NCBI GenBank assembly: GCA_010015655.1
Contig: ML976684.1
Span: forward strand, 331,095-395,094
Length of the DNA stretch: 64,000 nt
Direction of reading: 5' to 3'
From: Bimuria novae-zelandiae CBS 107.79
Taxonomy: Eukaryota; Ascomycota; Dothideomycetes; Pleosporales; Didymosphaeriaceae
The stretch's first letter is position 1. Each line of letters begins with the position of its first letter. Both the position numbers and the translations under genes were made by a program. Under the pieces are notes generated by a model. It was not told the origin of the DNA. It worked only from the letters and a program-made list of their open reading frames with translations, and made no database searches. Shown piece after piece: positions 45,747 to 57,744 of this stretch.

Positions 45747-48143
45747 ATGCCTTCCCAGGTCCCGCCACAAGGTAACCTGAGCTCCGAACGGGAAGTTGTC
45801 TCTACTGACGAGCTCCCACAGGGCCAAATGTCATCCGCATTCTTGTAACTACAGACAGCCATGTGGGATACAATGAGCGCGACCCGGTCCGAAAAGACGA
45901 CAGCTGGAAGTCTTTCCACGAAGCCATGTGCCTCGCCAAAGAGCATGATGTCGACATGGTGCTTCATGGCGGTGATCTCTTCCACGAAAACAAGCCTTCG
46001 CGCATGTCTATGTACCACGTTACCCAATCATTGCGCATGAACTGCTTGGGCGACAAACCATGCGAGCTAGAGATGCTAAGCGATGCGAGCGAGATCTTCG
46101 GTTCAGTGTTTGATCATGTTAATTATGAGGATCCGAATATCAACGTCGCCATCCCAGTCTTTGCGATTCATGGAAACCATGATGATCCGTCGGGAGAAGG
46201 ACAGTACTCTCCTTTGGATCTGCTGCAGGCATCCGGTCTGGTCAACTATTACGGCCGGACATCGGAGGTGGATAAAATAGAAGTCAAGCCAGTGCTACTT
46301 CAGAAAGGGGAGACGAAACTGGCGCTCTATGGGCTTAGTAACGTCAGAGATGAGCGTCTGTTCCACACATGGCGAAATGGCGACGTCAAATTCTTCCAGC
46401 CGGATGCTCAGCCTGGAGACTGGTTCAACCTGATGACTGTGCACCAGAACCACGTCGCACACACTCCTACTAGCTACCTTCCCGAGAACTTCCTGCCTGA
46501 GTTTATCGATCTCGTCATCTGGGGGCATGAGCATGAATGCCTCATTGAACCGAGGCTCAATCCCGAGATGGGCTTTCAGGTCATTCAGCCAGGGTCGTCA
46601 GTCGCTACGTCGTTGATGCCCGGAGAAGCCGTCCCAAAACATGTCACCATAATCAGCATAGACACTACCCAGGACAAAAACAAATTCTGGTGCGAGCCAA
46701 TCCGCCTGAAGACGGTACGACCCTTCGTCATGAAGGACATTGTTCTGCAAGAGCAGCAGGAGGTCATAGACAAGAAACTTTGGCGTGTTAGCGAGAACAA
46801 GAACAAGGTGACTGACATCATCATCAAGATTGTCGACAGTTTGATCGAGCAAGCACAGAAAGAGTGGCTCGAGCTCCAAGACGATCGGGACGAGGATGAG
46901 GATATAGACATTCCCCTACCTCTCATTCGCCTACGCGTGGAGTACACCGCCCCCGATCCTGGCGAGTTCCAGATCGAAAATCCACAGCGGCTATCGAACA
47001 GGTTCCAAGGCAGAGTCGCTAATACGAGCGACGTTGTCATGTTCCACCGTAAGAAGAAGCCGGCGACACGGACAGCGAGGACGGCCGTGGAACTCCCTGA
47101 TGATTCGGCTATGGCATCGCTTTCAATCGATACGGTGAAGGTGGAAAAGCTTGTAAAGGAGTTTCTGAGTGCACAGTCGCTCTCTATCCTACCACAGAAC
47201 TCTTTCGGGGACGCTGTTACCCAATTCGTGGACAAGGATGACAAGCACGCCTTGGAGAAGTTTGTGGAAGAGAGCCTAGGATCGCAGCAGAAGCATTTGC
47301 TGGAAGCTCATGACCTCGATGTAGACGAACTTGAAGAAGAGATGGGGCAATGGAAGAACCAGTTGGAAGGCGCCTTCTCTGAGAGCAATCCGAAGCAGAA
47401 GGTATATTCACTGCGTTATCCTTATCAGAATATCAGGTTAACAAAGCTGCAGCGTAAGGTACCGCCTAGGCCCGATGGCGATGACAGCGACTTTGATGAG
47501 CTTGGAGAGAATTTGGCTGGTGCTCGTGCTGGTACAGATGAGGAGCAAGACGAAGATGATCCCGCTCCGGTAGCCCCAGCAAGGAAACCAGCTAGAGGAA
47601 GGGGCAAGGCAGCTGGTACTACGCGCCAAACCGCTGCTGCTGCTAAAAAGACAACAGCTGCCGCTAAGAAAGTACTAGCGACGACAGCTACTCGGGGGCG
47701 AAGGAAAGTGGTACCAGAAGAGGAAGACGACGATGATGAGAATAGTGACGTGGTTATGGTTGAGCGGGAGGACGCCAACATTGAGGAAGCATCAGAGTCA
47801 GATGCGGAAGACCTTTTTGTTGGACAAAAGCGTGCAGCGAGGAAGCCCGCCAGCAAGGCTCCCGCACGCGCCAAATCACCTGTGAAGAAGACGCCTGCGG
47901 GTCGGACTAGGAAGGCCCCTGCGACCAAGCAATCGACTCTGAATTTCTCCCAAGCATCGCAACGTACCTCGACGCAACGAGCTGCTGCGTCACGAGCGAC
48001 TACGGCGATAGAGGAGGTAAGACCATGTGCACGGATGTTTTCGGACAAATTCATGCTAATTCTTGTAGGATGAAGATGAGATATCTGACGATGAGGAGGC
48101 CTTTGAGGCAATCCCGAGCTCTAGAGGCACTCGTAGGCGCTAG
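45747..48143 (+). CDS. mre11: DNA double-strand-break repair nuclease Mre11
   Basis: Exons 45747-45771, 45822-48016 and 48069-48143 give 764 residues. The phosphoesterase motifs are intact: 'VTTDSHVGYNERD' (motif I, D-x-H), 'GGDLFHENKPS' (II), 'AIHGNHDDPSG' (III), 'MTVHQNHV' and 'WGHEHEC'. The Mre11 capping/DNA-binding domain follows ('SSVATSLMPGEAVPKHV'). The C-terminus is Arg/Gly/Lys/Ala-rich and acidic, as in fungal and animal Mre11. With Rad50 and Nbs1 it resects breaks and activates Tel1. Exon 1 codes only 8 residues and is required to reach an ATG. Confidence 0.94.
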
Positions 48144-49069
48144 ACGACGACATTCAGATTTCTTCGTGGCCATGAGTTATTGTGCATAGCGAACGGCGTC
48201 GGGTATCTGGAATTAACCCATCTACGGAGCGAAACTAATTAGTGTTCGATGATGCATACGGCTAGGTAGTCATAGCTAGAGCAACAACGTTTTGATGGCT
48301 GCACTGGGCTTTACCTGGATGTCTCGTAGGTATTCAGCTTTTTCTCTCAGACGTCTAAATCTTCAGTATCTCATTTGTCCCCCTCTCTCACACGTCTGAA
48401 TCTTTTGTATCTCATTTGTTCCTGTTTCTCACATCATCTGTGCCTGTGAAAACCCCGTGACGTGCACTCTGCCCAGGTGCACATGTTGGCCCACTCTCAG
48501 TTGCACTGCTGTCATCGTTCTTTCCTTGTGGTAGTCTTCCTTCAGCCGTGCAAGGCCGATCTCTCACACGGGGAAGTAGCATGCGACGAATAAAGGCAAC
48601 CACCATGCTTTCCAACATCGCTACCCTAGTTTCACGATGCTTCGTCTATCCTTCTACTCGCTCCGTCCCTCCTTCAATGTTTCCACATACTATTCTGGTA
48701 CACGGCAGTCGCGCCGACACGTTTATACGCTCCCTGCAGCGCCGTATCCTCCCATCCATCAACACACTCATTCGTCTCCGTCTTCTTGTTCCGCTCTTCT
48801 TTTGTCATTGCTGCGTTTCTGCTTTTGGATAGCCGCACACTCGTTCGCATAGCACCTCACCACCCGCTTTGAGGTACGTCGATGGCCCCCATTCCGGGCC
48901 TTCGTGCTATCTCTTTGCATCGTGAGCACACTCTAACACTTCCAGGATATTCGCATCACAATCATCTCACGTCACGAACGTTCTGAATTGCCTATACCGC
49001 GTTCACTGTTGCTTGTATCGACTTGACGTACCCTCATCCCGTGTCGGACACGGTGCCGGACCGCAGAGC
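48144..49069. other. Long pyrimidine-rich leader region
   Basis: About 930 bp. It contains a 41-bp direct duplication (48344-48425) and is C/T-rich up to the start at 49070, suggesting a long 5' UTR for that gene. No coding gene recognised. Confidence 0.5.
48344..48425. repeat. 41-bp imperfect tandem duplication
   Basis: Two adjacent copies share CTCTCA-ACGTCT-AATCTT and GTATCTCATTTGT words with a 41-bp offset and a few substitutions. Confidence 0.7.
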
Positions 49070-52000
49070 ATGTCGTACAAGGTTGAGGAGCTGCTCGCTC
49101 TCAGAGACTCCGTCTCCGAGTCTGCTGTGTCCATTGAGAAGTTCGCAGACGAGGATGTGATCAAAGGTTGGTGACAGGGATAGGGAGATTGCCGTTGACC
49201 TGCGCCACCTTTCTCGTCTTGCGCCTCTCTTGCCGTTCAATCTGGTTACCCAGGGAACACCTCAACACCAACCCCTCCCGCCCACCTTCCGCGACACAAC
49301 ATCTCATCGCTTCGTGTTACTTGCCGCGAGCTTTGCTGATCATTATCTCAATTAGAGCACGTCTTGCGGCCCTCCGCATCGGCCACCTTAGCTGCTGCTT
49401 CGAACAAGAGTCTTCGCTCCTCTGCTACGTCTTCCCTTGCTCCAGCGGCGCCCGTGAAGAAACCTTCGCCGTCGCCCTCGATTAAGCGCGGCAAGGCAGA
49501 GAGGCTTCTCAAAGAGCACGGCAGTCCTCCGGGCATGCGAGTCACTGCTGGAGGCCGAATTGTCCCTAGTGATATGCCGCCTGTTTTGAACAATCGCTTT
49601 GTCAACAACGCGTTCAAACCGCCCGCCCTCCGAGGATTACCCCTCACCAGCAACATGGTGGAGCAACAGCGCGTGGACGCCAACAATGTCCCCCGGTTGG
49701 AGGTCATTGGCAGCCGGCCTGTCCTCTATGTCGGCGACCGCGCCTACGCGCTTCCTGCCCTGAATGCGACGAATCCAGCCACTTCAGCTTTGGCTCCCAC
49801 GGCCATGGAATCCGCCCCAAAGTCTGCGGGACCCACGGGAACTGTCCCTGGACCTGTCTCTGGACCTGTCCCTGGGGCTGTCCCTACGCTGTCCACCCAA
49901 AGCAGCTTCACCGGTGCACCCGCAGCGCCGCCGCGGGTGAACACGCCGACGCCAGTTTCGGGGCTTGATCTTGCGGCTCTCAGGACGCAGCAAACCCTCA
50001 AGAAGCAGGAGCTTCGCACCGTTGAACAGACAGAAGTGCTGCAAGCCAATCATCAGACTGACTCCTGGCGCGCGGGTATCATTGAGAAGAAACGAAACTT
50101 GATCATCGAGCTCGATGCGCTACGCAAGCAGATCACGGCACTCGAACCCGCTGAGAACAATGCTCCACCTGCACAGTCTCACGGCTTTTCCAACACTCTA
50201 GGGCCAGTACCTGCTTCATTGCAACCCCCTTCGTTTGTCCCCCAGTTCCAGCAGTCCATGCCTTCCCCCTTGTACGGATATCAAGGCACGCCTTCATACC
50301 CTCCTATGATGATGTTCCCACCACCTTTTGGAGGCTACGCCAGCATGCCAATGCCTGAGCCTGCGCCCTTCGTACAGAACCCTGTCCAACCGCCGCAGTC
50401 ACCTGGATCCGCAAGTCGACGGTCTCACGCGATCCAGATCAAGCCACCTCCGGAGGAACCCAAGAAGCAGATCACTTCGGTGCTTGACCCCAAGAGTCCA
50501 ACGTACGAGCCTTTGGCAAAGCCGACAAACGCTGCAAAGGACGCCGTACCTCCGACACCATCACCAAGCAAGCGCTCTCAGTGGCAAACCAACGGTGGGT
50601 TTCATTCCGAGCAACCCGGAAATCGGACGCTCTCCCAGAAGCCTAGTCTATCCAGCATCGACACGACAGACTTCTTCCCAACGAACACGCATGAGCACTC
50701 TTCGACCCGAATTGCACCGCAAGTTCCCGAATCAGGACTAACCACCCAAGAGACCTCAGTTGTTCCGTCAACGCCTGAGAAGAACTGGCCAGCCAGTCCT
50801 TGGAATGAGGGTAACTCCAGTCGTTCGAGCCGAAAAGCGGTTGCCAAGCTTACTTCGTGGCCTGAGGCCTTTGGAAAGCAGCCTTCCAGTGGATCACTGA
50901 GGCAGACTGCTGCCGCCCAACCGCCGGCGGCCGTGCAAGAGCGCGTTCCGCCCTCTTCCACCGAGCCTCTGAAGTCAGCAACATCAGACAACACATCAGG
51001 ACGAAAAACAACCGACCAACGCTTTGGCACGGATGAGACTTGGCCTTTGGTCAGCTCAAAGCCAATAAGCCATATGCCCACTACATACCAGGAAGGCTTC
51101 CAAGCCGGCTACGACCATGTAGGCATTCCTGATAGTCCAGACGTTCTGAAGGGCTATATCCAGGGACTGCTTCAATTCCTCCATGACGAGAGCAAGAAGG
51201 GCCGTAACACCTCGCTTCGCGGTCTCGTTGCCAATTCTCAGCCGCAGGATTCCGCCATCAGCATGACGTTCAATCGTGTCGATTCCCACGCGAACAGCCA
51301 GGAGAACATCCGTTCTGCAAGGGCTAACCCTGTCAACGACGCACGAAAGGATTCTGCATACCCAACGCCCAATTCACTCCATGTGCACACCCAACGCAAC
51401 GACACGGTTCAAGAGCAAGGAACACGGGCGATCACGCCGGGCATGTACATGAATGTGCCTGGTGCTTTCGATAGAACCTCGTCTGTGTACAAATCCGCTG
51501 CATTGTCACCTACTGAGAACGATCTCGGAAGGAAGGGTTCTGAGAAAGGTACACTGTCCCGAGCGGAAGCTGTGATGATGCAGCATGGTTTTCGACAGTT
51601 CTCTGGCAATCAGATCACTAATCGCGGCTATGGAACTCCTGTTTCTTTGCAGGGATACCCTCAGAATGCAAAGGACTACGGATCGAAGGATTTCGGTGAA
51701 GACGTTTCGTCGTTCGCTCGGCCTACGGCTAACCAGCGCGTGTCAGGGCTAGACGGTGCAATGGATGACCTGGCAGAAATGATGTCCAACACGCAGATGG
51801 ACGCGCAACCGGTCGCCCAGCCACATCCATTCATTGCGTCTCTTTCCAGTGAAGGTCAGCGTACGACTGGTGCGTCGCGATCCATAGCATCTTTCGAGGA
51901 GGACGCCTCTTGTTTCAGGCCTTCCTCAAGCAAGGGCAAGCAGAAGGTGACTTCATCTCCAGTCAAGTCGACGCTGGACGAACGAAGCGATGCAGCTGCT

Positions 52001-52246
52001 CCGTCCCCATCCAACGCAACTGGATCACCAAAGAAATCGGGCGAACACTCACCGGCCAAAGCCAAGCTTGAGCAAGTCACGAACAAGTTTCGTCGTAAGA
52101 AGAAGGACCCGCGCAATCTGTCTCCGGAGCAGAAGAAGGAGCGTGCGAAGAAATGGCGCGATCGCTTCGGGCAGCTCAGGGAAGAGGACGACAAATACGT
52201 CCAGGAACACCGAAAGAATCATCCGTCCGGTGGAGAGCGCCGTTGA
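49070..52246 (+). CDS. Large disordered protein, candidate eIF4E-binding translation regulator
   Basis: Exons 49070-49166 and 49356-52246 (189-nt intron) give 995 residues. The N-terminus 'MSYKVEELLALRDSVSES' contains Y-x4-L-L, the canonical eIF4E-binding motif, followed by 'FADEDVIKEHVLRPSASA'. Conserved-looking blocks follow ('RIVPSDMPPVLNNRF', 'PRLEVIGSRPVLYVGDRAYA'), then long Pro/Ser/Gln-rich disorder with a predicted helix near residue 240 and a basic/acidic C-terminal helix ('EQKKERAKKWRDRFGQLREE'). The eIF4E role is inferred from the motif at the very N-terminus, as in 4E-T and fungal p20/Eap1-like proteins. The family could instead be a separate fungal RNP protein. Confidence 0.75.
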
Positions 52247-52968
52247 GGGAGATTCGGCTCCGGTCACCCCAACATCGAGAATGATTCTATGATTTCACAC
52301 TCTTTTTACTCACTTTGTTGAATCGACTCTTATACAAGTTCCCGTCCAGCATCACTACGACCGGAAGCCGAATGCGCTCTTTCTGCGCGTGCACGACCAC
52401 TCCGGCTCCGTGCTGTCTTTCTTACCTTTCTCTAATCAATGCCTCGTCGTTGAGCATTCGCGCAGCGTCGCTCTTTGTATGGGCCGATCTGGATACCTGT
52501 TCAGTGTGGGCAGTGTGTATGGCGATGGCACTTTTTGGTGTTTACATTATACCCTGGCGACTATTACAACTTTATCTTCTACTTCGGGGACGAACTCATC
52601 AGTTAGTGGGCGCACTGGGACGTGCCGGATGATGCAGACTGCGGGCGCGTTCCATCTACGATTTACTCTTTGGTCTGTGGGGCCCCTTTAATCACTTGCA
52701 ACATAGCTAGCTGTTTAATATGCCCAACCTTTGTATAGTAGCTCACAAAAATGTAACATATCATGTAAACTCGATGCCCTTCATCTGTGATTTGTTTGAC
52801 GCCGGCGCTTCTTATACATGGGCAAGGAGCAGATCGGCGCATCGTTCAAACCCATCCAGTCTCTTTTACACAACTATAGACCATACGTGAGGACTGCGAG
52901 CCACATCGCCTATCCTGAAATAATCCAAGGTACCCAGATCCGCCTTGCTAGCATCGCAGGCCATCGCT
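52247..52968. other. Convergent 3' region
   Basis: About 720 bp separating the two convergent genes. No gene recognised; short frames lack features. Confidence 0.5.
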
Positions 52969-54726
52969 TCACTCGGCTGGCTCCTGTGGTGCCTTGCGCC
53001 TTAGCACAGCGACACCCTCAACATGCCCCGTCTGGGGAAAAAAGTCAAACCCACAAATACTCTCGATCTCATAGCACCCCTCTCCACCCCCGAACCCCCC
53101 ATCAACACCCTTCATCCCGCCCACCAGCACACCTACATCGCGCGCCTGCGTATGCACATTACAGCTCACATACACGATCCTCGCCGGTCCGTACCTCACC
53201 AACTGCCGCAGAAAACTCTCATCGCAGCCCTTCCGCGGGGGATCGATCATGACGACCGTCTCCGCCGCGTCGGTCGTGATGTTCGCAAACAGCGCTGACG
53301 CATCGGCCGCTATGAACCGCGCTTGCGTGGATGTCAGGCCGTTGAGTTCCGCATTTTTTGTCGCGGAGGCGATGGAGGCGGGGGAGATGTCTATGCCGAG
53401 GGAAGACTGGAACAATGACGAGAGAGTTATTGTGAAGAGGCCGGAGCCGGAGTATGCGTCGATGAGGTGCTTTATGCCGTGGTCCGGGGTGGTAGGGAGG
53501 ATATGAGTGCGTATGTAGGAAGTGAAGCGGGGCAGGATGGAGTTGTTGTTTTGGAAGAAGGAGCCTGCGGGGTTGGTGAAGGCGAAGGAGTCGATGTATT
53601 CGGTGGATGTGGCATTGGGGTTTGTGATGCAGGTTTTTAGGTCGATGTGGTCACCGCGATCTTCGACCACGGCATCGGGATCTTGTTCGGTGGAGGGAGA
53701 GGCGGAGTAGGCAGCTTTTGGAATGCGGGTAGTGGACTCGCGGAGCAGGAGGGTGGCGCCTTTGTGGTAGGTTGCGAGTTCGGCGGCGACGCGCGTGCGC
53801 TCACGGGCGTTGCCGGCGCGCACGGCGGGGGTGCCGATGGGGCAGTCTTCGATGTCGAGGGTGGTGCGCGTGTTCTTCTTCATGAAGCCGATGGGGGGCA
53901 CTTCTTTGAAGGAGCGCTTTATGCCGTTGCGGCCGTCGCTGCGGCGGGAGTCTGGCGGGCCGTCGAAGTGCGGGGTGAGTTTTGTGCGGTAGCCGTACTG
54001 GAGGGGAGAGCCGATTGTGTCGCCGATGGCGGGGATGAGCTCGGGGGGTAGTTGGGAGAAGTTCTTGTAGGCTTTTTCTACGATGGTTTTCTTGTGGGCG
54101 AGCTGGTAGTCGTAGGGGAGCATTTGGAACTGGCATCCTGAGCAGCTGGCGAAGTAGGGGCACTTTACTAGGGAGTCGTCACGGTGGGGAGATGGTTTTG
54201 TGACTTTGATAAAGTCGGCCATGGAGAGTTTGTCTTTTTGGTCATGCTTGAAGACTTTCGCCGTGACTGTGTCCCCTGGTGCTGTGAACGGAACCACATA
54301 CACTTGATCGGAGGTCGAGCCTTCTTGGATCCCCAAACCATCGCCAGTCGAAGAGAGTTCTTTGATAGTAATTTCCACCTCAGATTTGAGTTCGGGAAGT
54401 TTGGCAGAGGCATCTGTTTCAAGACTAAGACTCTTTAGGAGAGCCTTAACGTCTTCCAACAGGACTTCCTCATTGCTACCGTTTGTCTTTAGGATCGTGC
54501 TAGTCTCTCCATGGCCCTTTCTCATCCTCTTATTTTTGAACCTGTAGCTGCCCCGTGACTCTTCCTCGCTCCTTAATGGCGTCTCGTCGGCGGGTCTCTT
54601 CTCACCGAAGCTCTCGATGGGCGCCACATTTGCTGCTGAAGAAGCCATACTGTGTCTGGAAAAGTAGAGTCGTCGGCCACTGTTCGACAGTGTCCGGAGC
54701 GTTGGCCGAGCGAGCAGAGATAACAT
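52969..54726 (-). CDS. trm2: tRNA (uracil-5-)-methyltransferase Trm2 (TrmA/RlmD family)
   Basis: Single exon, 585 residues. After a TRAM-like barrel ('ELSSTGDGLGIQEGSTSDQ') comes a Cys cluster 'CPYFASCSGCQFQ' (C-x5-C-x2-C, as in Fe-S-bearing RlmD-type enzymes). The SAM-binding fold 'LIDAYSGSGLFTITLSSLF' and the catalytic pieces 'MIDPPRKGCDESFL' and 'IVYVSCNVHTQARD' (nucleophilic Cys) are intact. It makes m5U54 in tRNA. The first 26 residues ('MLSLLARPTLRTLSNSGRRL') look like a mitochondrial presequence, and a second in-frame Met (MASSAANV) could start a cytosolic/nuclear form. Confidence 0.92.
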   Translation of the reverse strand: MLSLLARPTLRTLSNSGRRLYFSRHSMASSAANVAPIESFGEKRPADETPLRSEEESRGSYRFKNKRMRKGHGETSTILKTNGSNEEVLLEDVKALLKSLSLETDASAKLPELKSEVEITIKELSSTGDGLGIQEGSTSDQVYVVPFTAPGDTVTAKVFKHDQKDKLSMADFIKVTKPSPHRDDSLVKCPYFASCSGCQFQMLPYDYQLAHKKTIVEKAYKNFSQLPPELIPAIGDTIGSPLQYGYRTKLTPHFDGPPDSRRSDGRNGIKRSFKEVPPIGFMKKNTRTTLDIEDCPIGTPAVRAGNARERTRVAAELATYHKGATLLLRESTTRIPKAAYSASPSTEQDPDAVVEDRGDHIDLKTCITNPNATSTEYIDSFAFTNPAGSFFQNNNSILPRFTSYIRTHILPTTPDHGIKHLIDAYSGSGLFTITLSSLFQSSLGIDISPASIASATKNAELNGLTSTQARFIAADASALFANITTDAAETVVMIDPPRKGCDESFLRQLVRYGPARIVYVSCNVHTQARDVGVLVGGMKGVDGGFGGGEGCYEIESICGFDFFPQTGHVEGVAVLRRKAPQEPAE

Positions 54727-54921
54727 GTGGTGTAGGTGAAAAAGTGAGTGTCACGGAAAGGCGCGCTCCATGATTGGACGGCGCGTCGACTGAGCCGGCT
54801 AGCGCCAAAATTATCGCAGCTCGCTCGCATCACGCAGGACGAGCACCCGGGTAGCAACGCGCATCTTCTCCTCTTCCTTTCGGCGTCCAATTGGCCTATA
54901 TCCGGCGGTTTTAGAGACGCA
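54727..54921. promoter_or_regulatory. Shared promoter trm2 / mitochondrial uS5 gene
   Basis: 195 bp between divergent starts, with inverted GCGCC words near 54760-54810. Both products act in translation. Confidence 0.45.
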
Positions 54922-56255
54922 ATGAGCGTCTGCCGCCCTGTTAGATGTCTATTCGCATCTGCCTCCCTCCCTAAGCCGCCGTCGGCACCGAAACGCTCCT
55001 TCCACGCATCCGCCCCTCGAGCAGCCCGCAAACGGAGAGCCCACTACCCGTCCATCAAAGCTGAGGATCTGAATCTCTTGAATCAGGCCGCGGACACGCA
55101 GTATCCCAAGTACGATACGTCGGAGACGACGCTGCTGGAGAAGCGATACACGCCCGCGCAGATTGCCGCCATCAAGGCCGCCGAAACCGCAATCGACACC
55201 CGCGATCTCGTCACCCAGTCGCAGCGCCGAAGCGACCCCTGGCTCCTGCCGTACGAAGACGACCTGGCCGAGGTGGACCCCGTGACGGATCACGCAGAGA
55301 AACTGGACATAAAAGACATCCCTGGGAACAAGTCCTTTCGCGAAGTCAACGATGTGGAGCGTGACGAGGCCATAACTCTCCTCGCCAACGAGAATCTGGC
55401 GAAGCTGTTCCCCGACGGGATACCAGAGGGCGAGGTCAGCGAGGACACGGTGAGACAGTTGGAGGATGCCATGGGAACCGCCCTCACACAGGCCGTGCTG
55501 GATCCTCGTGCCACCATGCGCATTGAAGATGATCGTGTAGCTGCTACGCTGGCGGACCCGCGATACTCCATGGTCCTGCCTGATCTGCCGCGGATAGAAA
55601 ACCGCATGGTTCGCCAAACACGCCGTTTGTCTTCCGAGGAGGAAGAGGACCCGCGTCAGAAGCGCCTGCTACAGTACCTCGATTGGGACAAGACCAAGTT
55701 GAGGAGCATCAGATGCAAGACGCTAGTTGTGCACGGTGTCACGAATCAAACTCGTATGGGCAAGATCCGATCGCTGTACTATCTGACGATTGCGGGCAAC
55801 CAGGACGGTCTGCTAGGTGTGGGCGAAGGCAAGTCGGTAGAACCGGAAGAAGGCAGGAAGCAGAGTATCATGTCTGCCATCAGAAATATGAGGCCCGTTC
55901 CGCGGTACGAGAACAGAACGACCTTTGGAGACTTGGAGCACAAGGTGGGAGCCACCAAGGTGCAGCTATTCTCACGGCCGCCTGGTACGTATTCTCATTC
56001 TTCTCCCAGATGGCAGAGGACTAATAAAGTACAGGGTTTGGTCTCCGCGTCCAGCACCTCATCTTCGAACTCGCCCGCGCCGCCGGCCTCCAGGACCTCT
56101 CTGCCCGAACGCCTCGCTCGCGGAACAAGATGAACGTCATCAAGGCCACATGGGAAGCTCTTTGCAACCAAAAACTGCCCGACGAGATTGCGCGCGCACG
56201 AGGGAAGAAGCTGGTCGACGTACGGAAGGTGTACTATGGAGGCAGTGTACATTAG
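54922..56255 (+). CDS. mrps5: Mitochondrial small-subunit ribosomal protein uS5m
   Basis: Exons 54922-55984 and 56035-56255 give 427 residues. A presequence ('[20 protein letters not shown]', Arg-rich to about residue 45) precedes a long N-terminal extension. The S5 double-stranded-RNA-binding-like fold is '[20 protein letters not shown]' with '[18 protein letters not shown]', and the C-terminal S5 domain is '[20 protein letters not shown]' with '[13 protein letters not shown]'. The exon-2 splice is needed for this last domain. The long insertion before the domain is usual in fungal mitoribosomes. Confidence 0.9.
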
Positions 56256-56603
56256 ACGGAACCGCTTTGTGTATAGAGAGCGGGAGGGCTGTATGATATC
56301 TTGGACTCGGGAGCGGGCCATGTTGATAGGAGTACACTGTACAGTATGCATTCGCATTGGGCGGGCGCATCGTTGCTGCATTTGTAGAAAGATCTGTATA
56401 CTCTATGCATGCCAAAACCATCCTTCCGACTGCCGAACTACACCGCAAAAACTCTCTCGTCTCGTCCAAAGTGCTGCCCTCACAACATCATGCCTTGCCC
56501 GGCGGGTATCATATCCTCAATCTCCCTCCTTTCCACGCTGCACCGCCTTTCCCGCAGTTCTATGTCTTCCACTTCCATCTTAACACTCTCGTGCTTGGTC
56601 CCT
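56256..56603. other. Convergent 3' spacer
   Basis: About 350 bp between convergent genes, C-rich near 56600-56650. No gene seen. Confidence 0.5.
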
Positions 56604-56993
56604 TCAACCCCCCACCCCCACCTCCACCCCATCCTCATCCTCCTCCCTAATCTGCGTATTCAGTACAATACTATACACACTCGCCTTCAATAGCGTAAAC
56701 ACCAGACTCGTCTTGCGCTCCAGCCCGCGCAGCGCATCTAGAATCTCCGCCGACGGGTTGGCGCTCAGTTCCCCGAGTAATGCTCCCATCTGTGTATCTC
56801 AACTGTCAACGACGATCTATTTAGAGTGGTCTCCTGGTGGGAAGGAGAGGCGTACGTTGTTCATGTTGTCCAGCAGCCGCGCGTACTCGTCGAGGACCTC
56901 TTGCTCGAGTGGGGAGAGCGTTTCGGCGTCGGCCGCGGGGGCGTGCGAGGATGTGGAGGCGGAGAAGGGGTCTGAGAGGGTGTCGGTCGCCAT
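56604..56993 (-). CDS. dad3: DASH complex subunit Dad3
   Basis: Exons 56993-56856 and 56789-56604 join to 107 residues. 'LSPLEQEVLDEYARLLDNMN' spliced to 'MGALLGELSANPSAEILDAL' and 'RGLERKTSLVFTLLKASVYS' is the Dad3 pattern, helical throughout. DASH/Dam1 forms rings that couple kinetochores to microtubules. An in-frame ATG upstream (57083) is less likely because the extension has no family resemblance. Confidence 0.9.
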
Positions 56994-57744
56994 TACGGAG
57001 GGTCTAGTGTGCGGTGCGGACGTGGGTAGGTCTGTCTGTTTGGTCGGGTGTTTACTTGTTTGTGACAGCTGCACTCGCTGCAATGTAAGGGATATGGGCG
57101 ATTGGTGGTTAGACGGAGATGATTGCGGGGACGGAAGTCAAGTCCCTGGTTTACGACCCGAGAGAGTATGTAGAACGTGTGTGTACCCGCTCACTCAGTT
57201 CGCTGTTGGGCGTTGACCAACACCGCGGGGAAGACGCGAGTTGGTTGGCGGGCGCATCCTGGACACGTCTTGGCGCTCTGGTAACCAACCTTCCAGTAAC
57301 GACATCAAGCACGAGTCATGTCCTGAGATGCTCTATATTCACATATTGCTTCATTCCAATCCGAGCTGTATGCCACACAATAATTGTCCCTCAGCCCAAA
57401 ACAGACCTGCTCTCAGACCCTGTTCTGCACCACCACGCGCTCCTGCTCGAAGTATTCGATACATCACAAGCCCTTATCTCGGAAGAAGCCCAGAATAACT
57501 GCGCAAGACAGGGCAACGACAATGAGATATGAAAACACAAAAACTGTCGATGCTCCGATATCTTCCAAAAAACGCCCATCCCTGAAAGTTGAATCCTCAA
57601 ACAATCCCGCATAGAAGGAGTGTGTCGAAAGAGAGCCGTACAAACGCCTCTCCCGGAATAAGGTTGAAATGCAAGTCAATCCGCTCTTTTGCAAGGAAAA
57701 GGACAAATCCGGCCCAAGCACCATGGTGTCCTTTTTGGCTCGTA
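56994..57744. other. Intergenic region dad3 to nrc-2 kinase
   Basis: About 750 bp: the dad3 promoter and the kinase 3' UTR. A short minus-strand frame (57464-57724) shows one hydrophobic stretch (FVFSYLIVVALSCAVILGFF) but no other support, so it is not called. Confidence 0.45.

Noticed and set aside
47425..48111. Minus-strand hydrophobic Ala/Ser/Val-rich frame
   Set aside because: Mirror of the Lys/Ala/Asp-rich Mre11 tail; hydrophobicity is an artefact of the complement.
57464..57724. Short minus-strand frame with one hydrophobic segment
   Set aside because: Lies in the likely 3' UTR of the kinase, with no splice partner or family resemblance.
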